64,000 nucleotides of DNA from Sinimarinibacterium arenosum (GTDB lineage Bacteria > Pseudomonadota > Gammaproteobacteria > Nevskiales > Nevskiaceae), in assembly GCF_005047655.1 (NCBI RefSeq), contig NZ_SUKF01000005.1, positions 62,001 through 126,000 on the forward strand. The letters run 5' to 3'. Every line of letters begins with the position of its first letter. The first letter of the stretch is position 1. A program made the translations under genes and the position numbers. Below are positions 36,447-45,298 of this stretch, piece after piece. Under the pieces are notes generated by a model, which saw only the letters and a list, made by a program, of their open reading frames with translations, had not been told where the DNA came from and did not search any database.

Positions 36447-37462
36447 CCCCGGCGGCGCAGCTGTCGGTCATCATTCCGACGCTGAACGAGGCCGCGGCCT
36501 TGCCTTCGTTGCTGGCGCAGCTGCGCCGGCAACGGGGCATCGAACTGGAGCTGATCGTCGCCGACGGCGGTTCCGATGACGCCACCGCGGACATCGCCGT
36601 CGCGCACGGTGCCGTTGTCGTGCACAGCGTACGCGGTCGCGGCCGCCAGATGAATGCCGCCGCCTACAGCGCCGATGCCGGGCATCTGCTGTTCCTGCAT
36701 GCCGATTCGCGACTGGATCACGACGAACAGCTGCGACAGGCGCTCGACGCGGTCGTCACCGCCGACACCGGGGACGGCCCGATCGCCGGCCACTTCGCGC
36801 TGCAGTTCGAGCGCAGCCAGCCGGGCCACGAGTCGCTGTACCGCTTCATGCAGGGCAAAACCGCGAGCAACCGCCGCTACACCATCAACGGCGATCAGGG
36901 CCTGCTGATCAGTCGGCAGCACTTCGTCGATCTGGGCGGTTTTGACGAAAGCCTGAGCATCCTTGAAGACCAGCGCATCGCCGCGCGAATCTTCGAGCGG
37001 GGCCGCTGGCTGCTGCTGCCCGGCGTCTTGCACACCTCGGCCCGTCGCTTTGAAAGCGAAGGTCACGTCCCGCGCTACCAGCTGATGGCGGTCATGATGG
37101 CGCTGCACGACGCCGGACTGCTCGAGTTCTTCAGCGCAGCGCCGGAGGTCTACGCCCAGCAGCGCCACGCCCGGACCCTTGACCTCACTCCGTTCCGCCG
37201 CCTGATCCTGCAGCTGCTGCGCGCCCGCGGCGCCGCGGGCGCCATTGCGGTGATCTACCGCTGTGGTCGCTTTACCCGGCGCAATGCCTGGCAACTGGCC
37301 TACGCCCTGGATCTGCGTCGCGACGACGGCCGCACGCCCCGGCTGCACGCTTTCGACCGCTACATCGCACCGCTGATCAATCATCCTCCGGCAGATGCCA
37401 TCACCGGTCTGCTGATTGCAGGGTGGTTTTTCGGTCTCCTGCCGCTGCAACGCGGCCTTTGA
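36443..37462 (+). CDS. GT2-family glycosyltransferase (TIGR04283-like) with C-terminal extension
   Basis: 339 residues starting at GTG 36443 inside the end of the FecR gene. The N-terminal ~230 residues are a GT-A glycosyltransferase: LSVIIPTLNEAAALPSLL, ELIVADGGSDDATADIA, RGRGRQMNAAA, the DxD-like FLHADSRLD and NGDQGLLISRQHF. This reads like the TIGR04283 subfamily. The remaining ~105 residues (from EVYAQQRHARTLDL) are outside that usual length and end in a hydrophobic segment (ITGLLIAGWFFGLLPL), perhaps a membrane attachment. Acceptor unknown. Confidence 0.82.
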   Translation: MTPAAQLSVIIPTLNEAAALPSLLAQLRRQRGIELELIVADGGSDDATADIAVAHGAVVVHSVRGRGRQMNAAAYSADAGHLLFLHADSRLDHDEQLRQALDAVVTADTGDGPIAGHFALQFERSQPGHESLYRFMQGKTASNRRYTINGDQGLLISRQHFVDLGGFDESLSILEDQRIAARIFERGRWLLLPGVLHTSARRFESEGHVPRYQLMAVMMALHDAGLLEFFSAAPEVYAQQRHARTLDLTPFRRLILQLLRARGAAGAIAVIYRCGRFTRRNAWQLAYALDLRRDDGRTPRLHAFDRYIAPLINHPPADAITGLLIAGWFFGLLPLQRGL

Positions 37463-37647
37463 GCCTGCCTTTCTCTGGCGCCCCGGCGCCGGCTGTCTGC
37501 CGCGCGCAGCCTTCGATCCTGGTGCAACGCAACAGGGCGCGTCGGCGGCTGTGACGAACGGATCGACGGTATTCCCGCCGCCCCCGCAAGTGCCGATGAT
37601 CGGACTGAGGCGCTACCGAGGTGGCAGCGCCGTGGCAGGAGGACGCC

Positions 37648-38304
37648 ATGCGGAGACAGCCGACACAGCGCTCGAACCGGCCCGGACCCGGGTTCGGACC
37701 CTGCCTGCTCTGTGCCTGCCTGCTGATGCTGGCGTCGCCGCTGCGTGCCGCCTGCGACAGCGTCGAATGCCTGAGCCTCAGCCCACACGCCCCCCTGCTG
37801 CCCAAACTGACCCTTTCACCACCGCAGGTTCTGGGGGCGCCGGTCATGCTGCAATCCCGGGTCCCGCTGCTGGACTGGTCGCGCCCGACCAATGGCACCC
37901 TGCAGATCCAGATCGATCAGCGCCTGGATACGGAACGCGCGCTGCGCCAATGGCGCTACGGCCTCGGCTTCGACCTGGACCTGCCCGGCTCGGGCCAGTT
38001 GCACGCCACGCTCTATACCCGCAGCAGCCGCCTGAACGAGGGTCGGCGATACCACCTGCAGGGCTCGAACCCGGCATTTGAAGACAACCGCTGGTCGCTG
38101 GGACTTTACGCGGCGCCGATTGAACGCTACGACGGTTCGCACGGCATCGCGCTGGTGCCGCAGCTGCGCCTGCGCGCCGACCGCTGGGTTCATCTGCCGA
38201 TGCGTACCGAGATTACCGTGGAATACGCGCCGTGGCAGACCACGAACGGTGACACCACCAGCCGTGCGGTGCCGCAGGTCGCGCTCCGGATGCTGCGTCA
38301 CTAG
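37648..38304 (+). CDS. Hypothetical secreted protein
   Basis: 218 residues, not recognised. A signal peptide is clear (CLLCACLLMLASPLRAA after an Arg-rich start). The mature part contains two early Cys and an all-beta look: PLLDWSRPTNGTLQIQIDQRL, YGLGFDLDLPGSGQLHATLYTRSSRL and IALVPQLRLRADRWVHLPMRTEITVEYAPW. The alternating pattern could be an outer-membrane or periplasmic beta-barrel. AGGAGG five bases upstream of ATG 37648 decides the start over 37621. The 185 bp before it show no other feature. Confidence 0.65.
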   Translation: MRRQPTQRSNRPGPGFGPCLLCACLLMLASPLRAACDSVECLSLSPHAPLLPKLTLSPPQVLGAPVMLQSRVPLLDWSRPTNGTLQIQIDQRLDTERALRQWRYGLGFDLDLPGSGQLHATLYTRSSRLNEGRRYHLQGSNPAFEDNRWSLGLYAAPIERYDGSHGIALVPQLRLRADRWVHLPMRTEITVEYAPWQTTNGDTTSRAVPQVALRMLRH

Positions 38305-38467
38305 TTCCCGTTGTTCGTGATACCGAGGCCTGCAAAAACTGTCGCCGGATGCGCGATCGGCCGCACAGGAAGCCGCACATTCCGACGGCGATCACTGAAG
38401 CCAGCGATGTAGGCCCAATCGTGATCCGCAAGAGAAGTCGCGCAGTGAAAAACAGTGCTCGCAGGGT

Positions 38468-38989
38468 TCAGTGCGTATCAAGCTTGGTGCCGAATTCCAC
38501 CGCAGCCTCCTGCACGGTCCTGCGCGCCACCACCATCATGTCGCTACCAATGAATAGCCCGCGACGAAGCTTGCCCTCGCCGTGCGTGGCATACACCACC
38601 TGACCGCTGCGACGGTCACGCAAGGTCATGTCCACCGTCGCCTTGCCCGACCCCGCACCGAACATTCCGAAGAACAGGCGCAGCGCACGCTTGCCGTAAA
38701 TTACATCGATGCGAGTCTCAACGATCAGCGGCGATCCGGCGGCGATATTGATCGAATGCGCTTTCAGGACCTTGGTCAGTTCCTGCTGCGACAGCGCCTT
38801 GAGCTCACGGTCGTAGGCATCGGCATCCGCATTGTCTTCCAGTGATGTGATGGTCGCAGGCTTCAGCTCCACCGACTTGACCACCAGCCCCTGCTGCAGC
38901 GGCATCGAGTTGACCTCGCGTACGCGGCCACATCCACTCAGCAACAACAGCGCACAGCACACCGCCAGCCACGCCTTCGAATTCGTCAT
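38468..38989 (-). CDS. Small lipoprotein, DUF4410-like
   Basis: 173 residues with a lipoprotein signal (LLLLSGCGRV). The mature protein has SVELKPATITSLEDNADADAYDRELKALSQQEL, SPLIVETRIDVIYGKRALRLFFGMFGAGSGKATVDMTLRDRRSGQVV and a C-terminal helix. The glycine-rich FGMFGAGSGKATVDMTLRD stretch is the hallmark of DUF4410 proteins. Function unknown; presumably anchored to the outer membrane. It is followed within 51 bp by the upstream CorA gene on the same strand, so the two may be co-transcribed. Confidence 0.68.
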   Translation of the reverse strand: MTNSKAWLAVCCALLLLSGCGRVREVNSMPLQQGLVVKSVELKPATITSLEDNADADAYDRELKALSQQELTKVLKAHSINIAAGSPLIVETRIDVIYGKRALRLFFGMFGAGSGKATVDMTLRDRRSGQVVYATHGEGKLRRGLFIGSDMMVVARRTVQEAAVEFGTKLDTH

Positions 38990-39040
38990 ACCGCCCTCGA
39001 TTTGCGCACGGCACCCTCGGACGGCGATTCACTGCTCCGC

Positions 39041-40003
39041 CTAGATCAGGTGTCTGCGCTTGAAGTAACGCCAGAGACTGGCCGCGATCACAACCAGCAG
39101 ACCCAGCGCCACGAAGTAGCCGTAACGCCAGTGCAGCTCGGGCATATTGTCGAAGTTCATGCCGTAGATGCCAACGACCAGGGTCAACGGGAAGAAGATG
39201 GCTGACAGCACGGTCAGTGTTTGCATGACCTGGTTGGTCCGGTGCGACACTGCGGCAAAGTGCAACTGCACCGCCGACTCGATGTCGTGCTCCAGACTGA
39301 CCGCATGATTCAACACCCGTCCGACGTGCCCGGACAGATCGCGGTAGCGCACCTCATCCACCTGCTTCCAGTCGTAGCGACTGTTGCGCCGCCACAGCTC
39401 CAGTGCGTCGAGCTGGGATTCGCACAACCCCTGCAACCGCCGCATCTGGCGCCGCGCGCTCAGCAGCTCACGCCAGTCATCCAGCGGCTCATGGGGATCG
39501 ATCAAGTCGTCCTGCAACGCCGTCAGCTGCTGATCCATCGGCTCGCGGATCGCCAGAAAGCGGTCCACCATGGTGTCGAGAAACAGATACATCAGCCGCA
39601 TCGGTGAGGTCGGCGGTTTGGCACGGCCATCGAGCAACCGCTGCCGCACCCGTTCGATACTGAGACTGTCGGCGGACCGCACCGTCACCAGCATGCGGTC
39701 GAACGCGAAGAACGCCGAACTGCGCGTTTCCAGCGGCAACGGTGCCGGCTTCGGACCCAGCCCCTGGAAGATCATCATGTCGTAGTCCGAGGTTCCATCG
39801 AAGAACGACGGATGCTGCGCATTCAGGCTGTCCTCCACATGCTGGGAATCGATCGCCGCGCCCACCTTCGGCTCCACCCAGCACGGCCAGTCCGCCGCCT
39901 CCCCGCGCTCGAAGTCCGCCCACAGAAAACCGGTATGCGGCAGCTCCGCAGTCGCATCGATCAGACACGGGCGCTGGCGTTCGTTGAAGTGGTAGAGATT
40001 CAT
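39041..40003 (-). CDS. CorA/ZntB-family divalent cation transporter
   Basis: 320 residues. A long cytoplasmic N-terminal domain and helix are followed by two C-terminal membrane segments. The first (VLSAIFFPLTLVVGIYGMNF) ends in the invariant YGMN motif; NFDNMPELHWRYGYF is the periplasmic loop, and VALGLLVVIAASLWRYF the second segment. It transports Mg, Zn or similar ions as a pentamer; which ion is not clear. The neighbouring EamA transporter has a His-rich tail, so metal handling may be a shared theme. Confidence 0.9.
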   Translation of the reverse strand: MNLYHFNERQRPCLIDATAELPHTGFLWADFERGEAADWPCWVEPKVGAAIDSQHVEDSLNAQHPSFFDGTSDYDMMIFQGLGPKPAPLPLETRSSAFFAFDRMLVTVRSADSLSIERVRQRLLDGRAKPPTSPMRLMYLFLDTMVDRFLAIREPMDQQLTALQDDLIDPHEPLDDWRELLSARRQMRRLQGLCESQLDALELWRRNSRYDWKQVDEVRYRDLSGHVGRVLNHAVSLEHDIESAVQLHFAAVSHRTNQVMQTLTVLSAIFFPLTLVVGIYGMNFDNMPELHWRYGYFVALGLLVVIAASLWRYFKRRHLI

Positions 40004-40040
40004 GCGGCAACGATAGCAGTCGGCTCAGGCTCTGACATGC

Positions 40041-41087
40041 TTAGTGCGCATGCCGGTGATGGACGTCGGGATAATGCGCATGACTGTGGGTCAGGGGTTC
40101 GTGCCGGTGCGGGTGCGTATGCGGCTCTGAACCATCCCACTGGAAGTCATGCGTGTGCTGGTGATGTTCGTCATGCACATGTACGTGTTCGTGCTCGGTC
40201 GGCTCGTGCGTGTGTTGATGCGCGTGCCGCTCCATCAGATGCAGCGCAACACCCAGTGCCATCAGCCCGGACGCCCACCAGAACATCGGCGTGGTCGGCT
40301 CGTGGAATCCCAGCACCGCGATGACCGCGCCCATGAACGGAGCCGTCGAAAAATAGGCCCCTGTGCGCGCCGCCCCCAAGCCACGCAAGGCCAGGACAAA
40401 CAGCACCAGACTCAGGCCGTATCCCGCCAGACCAACCATCATCGCGCCAGCAAAAATACCGGGGGCCGGCCAATGAGCGCCCAGTACCAGCGCCAGCGCA
40501 CAGTTCGTACCCCCTGCAACCAGGCCCTTGGTTCCGGCGATGAACACCGCATCCGAGGCCGAAACCTTGCGGGTCAGATTGTTATCGAGCGCCCAGCACA
40601 GGCACGCCGCCGCGATGGCCAGCGGCCCCATCAGGCCACTCAGACTCAGATGATCCTGCGGCCACGCCAGCACCGCCCCCCCGGCGACGATGAGCGCCAT
40701 GCCGAGCACCACACGTCGATCCGCATTCTCCCGAAAGACCACCCAGGCCATCGTCGCGGTGAACACCGCTTCCAGATTGAGCAGCAGCGAGGCACTCCCC
40801 GCAGAAGTCCGGGTCAAGCCGTACATCAACAGAACCGGCCCGAGCACACCACCCGATGCGATGGCGCCGAGCAGCCACGGCCACTCGCCTTTCGGCAGTT
40901 TCACCCAGGCGAAACCCCGGTCGCGGATCAGCCGGATCACCCACAGCCCGATCCCGCTGCCCAGGTACAGCAAACCGGCCAGCAGGATCGGCGACACATC
41001 GCCCGCCAGGGCCTTGGCAAACGGGGTGCTGCCGCCGAACAGCAACGCAGCGGCGAGAGCAGCAAGGATGGATGTGCGCGCAATCAT
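40041..41087 (-). CDS. EamA/DMT-family transporter with His-rich C-terminal tail
   Basis: 348 residues. Ten hydrophobic segments form two EamA repeats (LLFGGSTPFAKALAG..., then AIAAACLCWALDNNLTRKVS...). After the last segment (residue ~285) comes a tail of about 60 residues with around 20 His, in patterns like HAHQHTH, HEHVHVHDEHHQHTH and HSHAHYPDVHHRHAH. DMT exporters usually carry metabolites. The tail suggests metal binding, as in cation-efflux proteins, so a metal or metal-chelate substrate is possible. It lies 37 bp upstream of the CorA gene on the same strand. Confidence 0.85.
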   Translation of the reverse strand: MIARTSILAALAAALLFGGSTPFAKALAGDVSPILLAGLLYLGSGIGLWVIRLIRDRGFAWVKLPKGEWPWLLGAIASGGVLGPVLLMYGLTRTSAGSASLLLNLEAVFTATMAWVVFRENADRRVVLGMALIVAGGAVLAWPQDHLSLSGLMGPLAIAAACLCWALDNNLTRKVSASDAVFIAGTKGLVAGGTNCALALVLGAHWPAPGIFAGAMMVGLAGYGLSLVLFVLALRGLGAARTGAYFSTAPFMGAVIAVLGFHEPTTPMFWWASGLMALGVALHLMERHAHQHTHEPTEHEHVHVHDEHHQHTHDFQWDGSEPHTHPHRHEPLTHSHAHYPDVHHRHAH

Positions 41088-41379
41088 GATCGGCGCATCT
41101 TAACCCCCGGCGGCCACGCGTTCTGCAGTGACCAGGCAGAGCCATTGGGCGCGGCAATTCGTCGAGCGTTGATCGCGGCGATGGAGCGAATTCCGCTACG
41201 CAAGACCACGCATCGGCAGATCCATCCCTGACGCGCCAGCATCCGCAGCCGCAAGCCGTTTGCACCGCACCCGCATTGAGCGACGGACGGTTCACATGAT
41301 CGTCCATCGACTTTTCGACACAGCGCCCTGAAGTTCGACTTACACTGAGATCCGACCTGACCCCGGAACGAGCTCGAAC

Positions 41380-41658
41380 ATGAACTGCAAATTCCCACTT
41401 CGTACCCTGCTGGTCGCCCTGCCGATAATGGTGACTTCCGTTCCCGCCGCGGCAAACAACGGCCAGGAATTGCATGACACCAACTGCACGTCCTGTCATG
41501 ACACCAGTGTCTACACGCGCGACAACCGCCGCGTGAAAGATCTCGACGGATTGCACAAGCAGGTGCTGCACTGCGAGCAGGCCAACAGCCTGGCCTGGTC
41601 CGAACAGGACGTCGACGCTGTGGCCTCCTTTCTCAACAAGAACTACTACAAGTTCTGA
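41380..41658 (+). CDS. Small periplasmic c-type cytochrome
   Basis: 92 residues. The signal peptide ends VPAAA, then the heme-binding motif CTSCH at residues 36-40. The C-terminal part (LDGLHKQVLHCEQANSLAWSEQDVDAVASFLNKNYYKF) is conserved in related small cytochromes. There is no Met after the heme motif, so the sixth heme ligand cannot be the usual methionine; a His (for example in LHKQVLHC) or an open site is likely. The electron partner is unknown. Monocistronic by appearance, divergent from the EamA gene over 292 bp that contain no other gene. Confidence 0.85.
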   Translation: MNCKFPLRTLLVALPIMVTSVPAAANNGQELHDTNCTSCHDTSVYTRDNRRVKDLDGLHKQVLHCEQANSLAWSEQDVDAVASFLNKNYYKF

Positions 41659-41770
41659 GTCGCCGACAGCGTCCGCGCGAATTGTCCGGCCTTTCATCCC
41701 GCCAGCTGCAACGGGAAAGGGGCGTGCGGGCGCGGCGGAGCACCGCCATTCGCATCGTCCAGGATGACGG

Positions 41771-41810
41771 CTGACGACACTGCCCCTGCGGCTGTGCCGT
41801 CAGCAATTTT
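41771..41810 (+). terminator. Candidate terminator after the cytochrome gene
   Basis: Imperfect 14-bp stem (41771-41784 with 41790-41803, two mismatches), then CAATTTT. It lies in the 233 bp between the cytochrome and the alcohol dehydrogenase genes, 112 bp past the stop. The T-run is short, so this is moderate evidence. Confidence 0.45.
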
Positions 41811-41891
41811 GCGGCGCATGGCCTCCACGCAGATGCCACATCGTGCAAACGCATCTGCCGTGCGCAATTCATTGAATCCAGGAATCTGCAT

Positions 41892-42941
41892 ATGAAGACC
41901 ATGGGCTACGCGGCGCAATCCGCCGACACCCCGCTCGCTCCGTTCGCATTCGAGCGACGTGCGCTGCGCCCGAACGATGTTGCGATGGAAATCCTCTATT
42001 GCGGCATCTGCCATTCTGACCTGCATCAGGCGCGCAATGACTGGGGCTGGACGGTTTACCCGATCGTTCCCGGGCATGAAATCGTCGGTCGCGTGACTGA
42101 GGTCGGCAGCGCAGTCGCGCGGTACAAGCCTGGTGACGCGGTCGCGGTCGGCTGCATGGTGGACTCCTGTCAGCAGTGCGATCAGTGCCGTAAAGGCGAG
42201 GAACAGTTATGCCGGCAGGGCAACACGCAGACCTATAACAGCAAAGATCGCGTCACCGGCGAGATCACCTACGGCGGCTACTCCAAACATCTGGTCGTGC
42301 GCGAAGAGTTCGTATTGCGTGTGCCAGACGGTCTGGACCTGTCTCGCGCAGCCCCGCTGCTGTGTGCAGGCATCACGACCTACTCACCGCTCCGCACCTG
42401 GAACGTCGGGCCCGGAAGCCGCGTCGGCGTTATCGGCCTCGGCGGTCTCGGCCACATGGCCGTGAAGCTGGCTGCCGGCCTTGGCGCGCACGTCACGGTG
42501 CTGAGTCGCACTGCGGACAAGCAAGCCGACACGCTGGCGCTCGGGGCCGATCGCTTGCTGGTGTCGACGGACAAGGAAGCCATAAAGCAGGCACGGTCGA
42601 GCTTCGATCTGATCGTCGACACGGTGCCGGTCAAGCACGACCTGAATCCCTACCTGTCGCTGCTGGATGTGGATGGCACTCTGGTGCTGGTCGGGCAGAT
42701 CGGGCCGCTGGCGGAGCCGACCACGGTGCCGCTGATCATGGGGCGCCGCCGCATCGCCGGATCGCCGATTGGCGGCATCGCCGAGACGCAGGAAATGCTC
42801 GACTTTTGCGCGAAGAAAAACATTCTCCCGGACTGCGAGATGATCCGCATCGAACAGATCAACGACGCCTTTGAGCGCATGGAACTCGCGGATGTGCGCT
42901 ACCGCTTCGTGATCGACATGGCGTCGCTGCCGGCACCGTAG
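41892..42941 (+). CDS. Zinc-dependent NAD(P) alcohol dehydrogenase (YahK/cinnamyl-type)
   Basis: 349 residues, medium-chain dehydrogenase. The catalytic zinc ligands are in YCGICHSDLHQARNDWG and PGHEIVGRV. The structural zinc is bound by the four Cys of CQQCDQCRKGEEQLC. The cofactor fold has VGVIGLGGLGHMAVKLAAGLGA with Ser-Arg-Thr after beta-2, which favours NADPH. Such enzymes reduce a broad range of aldehydes. Single gene, no obvious link to neighbours. Confidence 0.93.
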   Translation: MKTMGYAAQSADTPLAPFAFERRALRPNDVAMEILYCGICHSDLHQARNDWGWTVYPIVPGHEIVGRVTEVGSAVARYKPGDAVAVGCMVDSCQQCDQCRKGEEQLCRQGNTQTYNSKDRVTGEITYGGYSKHLVVREEFVLRVPDGLDLSRAAPLLCAGITTYSPLRTWNVGPGSRVGVIGLGGLGHMAVKLAAGLGAHVTVLSRTADKQADTLALGADRLLVSTDKEAIKQARSSFDLIVDTVPVKHDLNPYLSLLDVDGTLVLVGQIGPLAEPTTVPLIMGRRRIAGSPIGGIAETQEMLDFCAKKNILPDCEMIRIEQINDAFERMELADVRYRFVIDMASLPAP

Positions 42942-43109
42942 GTTCATTCTCGCAGCGGGCGCCTTCGATTCGGCGGCGGATTGCCGGCACGACACACCCC
43001 AACAGCGAATGAAAAAATGCTCCGCTCAGACGCCTGCCGACGGTCTGCTCGGCACGGGTAGCCGGAACACCTTTCCTGCCACTGCACTACGCATTCATGC
43101 AGGCAATTG

Positions 43110-43130
43110 GGCCTGATCAATGATCAGGCC
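43110..43130. repeat. 21-bp perfect palindrome upstream of regB
   Basis: Arms GGCCTGATCA and TGATCAGGCC (10 bp each) around a single A. Without a T-run on the plus strand it looks more like an operator than a terminator. Confidence 0.55.
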
Positions 43131-43197
43131 GAAGGCGGCGTCATCCGCGCCAGCGCAGAACGCGCACGCAGTCGCTTGAAACGCCCCCAAAGCAACA

Positions 43198-43238
43198 GCC
43201 ACATGGCGTCTGATCCAGTCGCTCCGTCGCCATGTGGC
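43198..43238. repeat. 11-bp inverted repeat with 19-base loop upstream of regB
   Basis: GCCACATGGCG (43198-43208) and CGCCATGTGGC (43228-43238) match perfectly. Role unknown; it would form a stable stem-loop in RNA from either strand. Confidence 0.55.
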
Positions 43239-43472
43239 CAGCATTGCCGTCACGCTCGGACGTGTCGGATGCGGTCCGGACCGGCGTCTTACCCCGTCGG
43301 CTCCATGACTTCGCGGATGAGTTCGACCAAGGCCCGCGAGCCCGCCCGTTGCTGGCGACTCGGCGGACGAGGGCGGTGCGCCCGCGCGTTGATGTGCCAT
43401 GCACACGGACCGACGTATGCTTCGCGACCAAGCCCTACACCGCGCGCCCGCCGCGCCGCCGATGTCGCACCC

Positions 43473-44747
43473 ATGTTTGGCAACAGCGAACCGAACAGTT
43501 ACCGCATCCTCCGCGTCCTAGCGCGGCTGCGCCTCGCAGTCGTACTGCTCCAGGCCGCAACGGTGGTGGCGGTCGGCCGCTACTTCACCGGTGATATTCC
43601 GGTGACGGCCATGCTGTCGATCCCGGCGAGCCTGCTCGGATGGAATGTGCTGGTGTGGTGGCGTCTGGGACGTTGGCGCTACGCTGCGCAGATCGAGGTC
43701 GTGGCCCATCTCGCAGTGGACATCGCCGCACTGACGGCGCTGCTGTGGCTGTCCGGCGGGCCCGGCAACCCCTTCGTTTCGCTGTACCTCCTGCCAATCG
43801 CACTGGCAGCAGCCAGTCTGTCGGCGCCCTATGCGTGGACCGTCATGGCGCTGTGCACCGGCGCCTACACGGGCATGCTGTGGGCCCATATTCACCCGAT
43901 GGATCTGCCGGGGGGTGAATTCTTCCACTGGCATGTTGTAGGTATGTGGGTCAATTTCGTGCTGGGAGCAGCGCTGCTGACCGGCACGCTGGGCGCGCTC
44001 GCAGCAGCACTGCGGCGGCGCGAGGCCGATCTGGCCACCGCACGCGAATCCGCCCTCCAGGACGAACGCATTCTCGCCACCGGCGCTCTGGCCGCGGGAA
44101 CGGCTCACGAGCTCAACACGCCGCTGTCGACGATGGCGGTCCTGATCGAGGAGCTGCGGCAGACCCAGCCGCAGGACGCCGACCTGCAGGACGACCTCGG
44201 GCTGCTTGCCGATCAGATCGAGCATTGCCGGCGCAGCCTGCGCAACATGCTGTCCGCCGCAGATCCGGCGCGGCATGGCCCGGAAGCGGCGAAATCCCTG
44301 CGCGAGTTTCTGCGCGCGACCTTCGATCGCTGGCGCCTGATTCGGCCCGAGCCGGACGTCGACGTGATCTTCGAGGATGACTTCCACGATCCGCGCGTGA
44401 TCCCGCAGCCGACGCTGGCGCAGGCACTGACGAACCTGCTCAACAACGCGGCCGATGCATCGGCCGCTCGCGGCAGCAACCACGTCGGCGTGCGTTGCCG
44501 GGCGAGCCGGGACTGGCTGAGCGTGACCATCGACGACGATGGCCCCGGCCTTCCGGAGCATCAACTCGAGTCCGCAGCGCGGGGACTGGCATCAACCAAA
44601 CCGGAGGGTTTCGGGCTCGGCCTGGTGCTGTCCAATACCAGCATCGCCCGGCTCGGCGGCGAGGTGCAGTTGTTCACCCGGCCGGAGGGCGGCCTGCGCA
44701 CACAGGTCCGGGTTCCGCTGTCGGCATTGCAGCAGACGCAGGGATGA
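43473..44747 (+). CDS. regB: RegB/PrrB-type redox sensor histidine kinase
   Basis: 424 residues, inner-membrane kinase of the RegB/PrrB/ActS family that responds to the ubiquinone pool and respiratory redox state. Six hydrophobic segments come first. The quinone-binding heptapeptide GGPGNPF is at residues 95-101, in a membrane loop. The H-box LAAGTAHELNTPLST has the phospho-accepting His at 212; Asn replaces the Gly more usual after HEL. The ATPase N-box LTNLLNNAADAS, the G-box DDGPGLP and FGLGLVLSN follow. Start taken at ATG 43473, where the membrane domain begins; the frame is open to 43107. The stop overlaps the regA start (ATGA). Confidence 0.93.
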   Translation: MFGNSEPNSYRILRVLARLRLAVVLLQAATVVAVGRYFTGDIPVTAMLSIPASLLGWNVLVWWRLGRWRYAAQIEVVAHLAVDIAALTALLWLSGGPGNPFVSLYLLPIALAAASLSAPYAWTVMALCTGAYTGMLWAHIHPMDLPGGEFFHWHVVGMWVNFVLGAALLTGTLGALAAALRRREADLATARESALQDERILATGALAAGTAHELNTPLSTMAVLIEELRQTQPQDADLQDDLGLLADQIEHCRRSLRNMLSAADPARHGPEAAKSLREFLRATFDRWRLIRPEPDVDVIFEDDFHDPRVIPQPTLAQALTNLLNNAADASAARGSNHVGVRCRASRDWLSVTIDDDGPGLPEHQLESAARGLASTKPEGFGLGLVLSNTSIARLGGEVQLFTRPEGGLRTQVRVPLSALQQTQG

Positions 44748-45283
44748 AGCCGCAGATCGATCCCATTCTGCTGGTCGAGGACGACCCGGTGTTCGCATCG
44801 GTACTTGCGCGCGCACTGCGTCGCCGCGGCTACACCGTCAGCATCGCCACCGATGTTGCACAGGCCCTGGTGATCATGCGTGAGACGTCACCGCGTTCGG
44901 CGGTCGTTGACCTGAAACTCGGCGAGGACTCCGGGCTCGCACTGATTCCGCAGCTGCAGGCACTCGCACCGCAGACCCGCATCCTGATGCTGACCGGCTA
45001 TGCCAGCATCGCGACCGCCGTCAGTGCGATCAAGAAAGGGGCATTCGACTACCTGCCGAAACCGGCCGGCGCCGACGCGGTGATTGCCGCGCTCACCGGC
45101 ACTGAGCGAACCGAGCCCGAGCCAGACGAACAGAGCGCTCTGTCGCCGCGCCGCCTGATGTGGGAGCACATCCAGCGCGTGCTCGCCGAACACGACGGCA
45201 ACATCTCCGCAGCGGCGCGCGCGATGGGCATGCACCGCCGCAGCCTGCAACGCCGGCTGGCCAAGCGCCCGGTCCAGCGCTAG
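44744..45283 (+). CDS. regA: RegA/PrrA-type response regulator
   Basis: 179 residues. Receiver domain with acidic pocket VEDD (11-14), phospho-acceptor Asp56 in VVDLKLGEDSG, and Thr/Lys in MLTGYAS and LPKPAGAD. A short linker leads to a Fis-type helix-turn-helix (HDGNISAAARAMGMHRRSLQRRLAKRP), nearly invariant in RegA/PrrA/ActR. It binds GCGNC-spacer-GNCGC sites. A 17-bp palindrome of exactly that pattern begins 15 bp after its stop. Co-translated with regB. Confidence 0.95.
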   Translation: MKPQIDPILLVEDDPVFASVLARALRRRGYTVSIATDVAQALVIMRETSPRSAVVDLKLGEDSGLALIPQLQALAPQTRILMLTGYASIATAVSAIKKGAFDYLPKPAGADAVIAALTGTERTEPEPDEQSALSPRRLMWEHIQRVLAEHDGNISAAARAMGMHRRSLQRRLAKRPVQR

Positions 45284-45298
45284 CGCCGTCACGGCGCT
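45282..45298. repeat. Palindrome at the regA stop codon
   Basis: AGCGCCGT-C-ACGGCGCT, 8-bp arms, beginning inside the TAG stop and abutting the next palindrome. Possible short terminator stem for regBA; no T-run. Confidence 0.5.

Larger units (their letters stand above)
42942..43472. other. 531-bp gene-free region with two inverted repeats
   Basis: Open frames here have no family-like sequence or ribosome site and change strand and frame freely, so I see no gene. The two palindromes at 43110-43130 and 43198-43238 are the notable content. The region must hold the regBA promoter and could hold a small RNA. Confidence 0.6.

Noticed and set aside
43095-43483. Small open frames upstream of regB on both strands
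   Set aside because: No ribosome-binding site, no family-like sequence, Arg/Pro/Ala-rich composition typical of random frames at this GC content.
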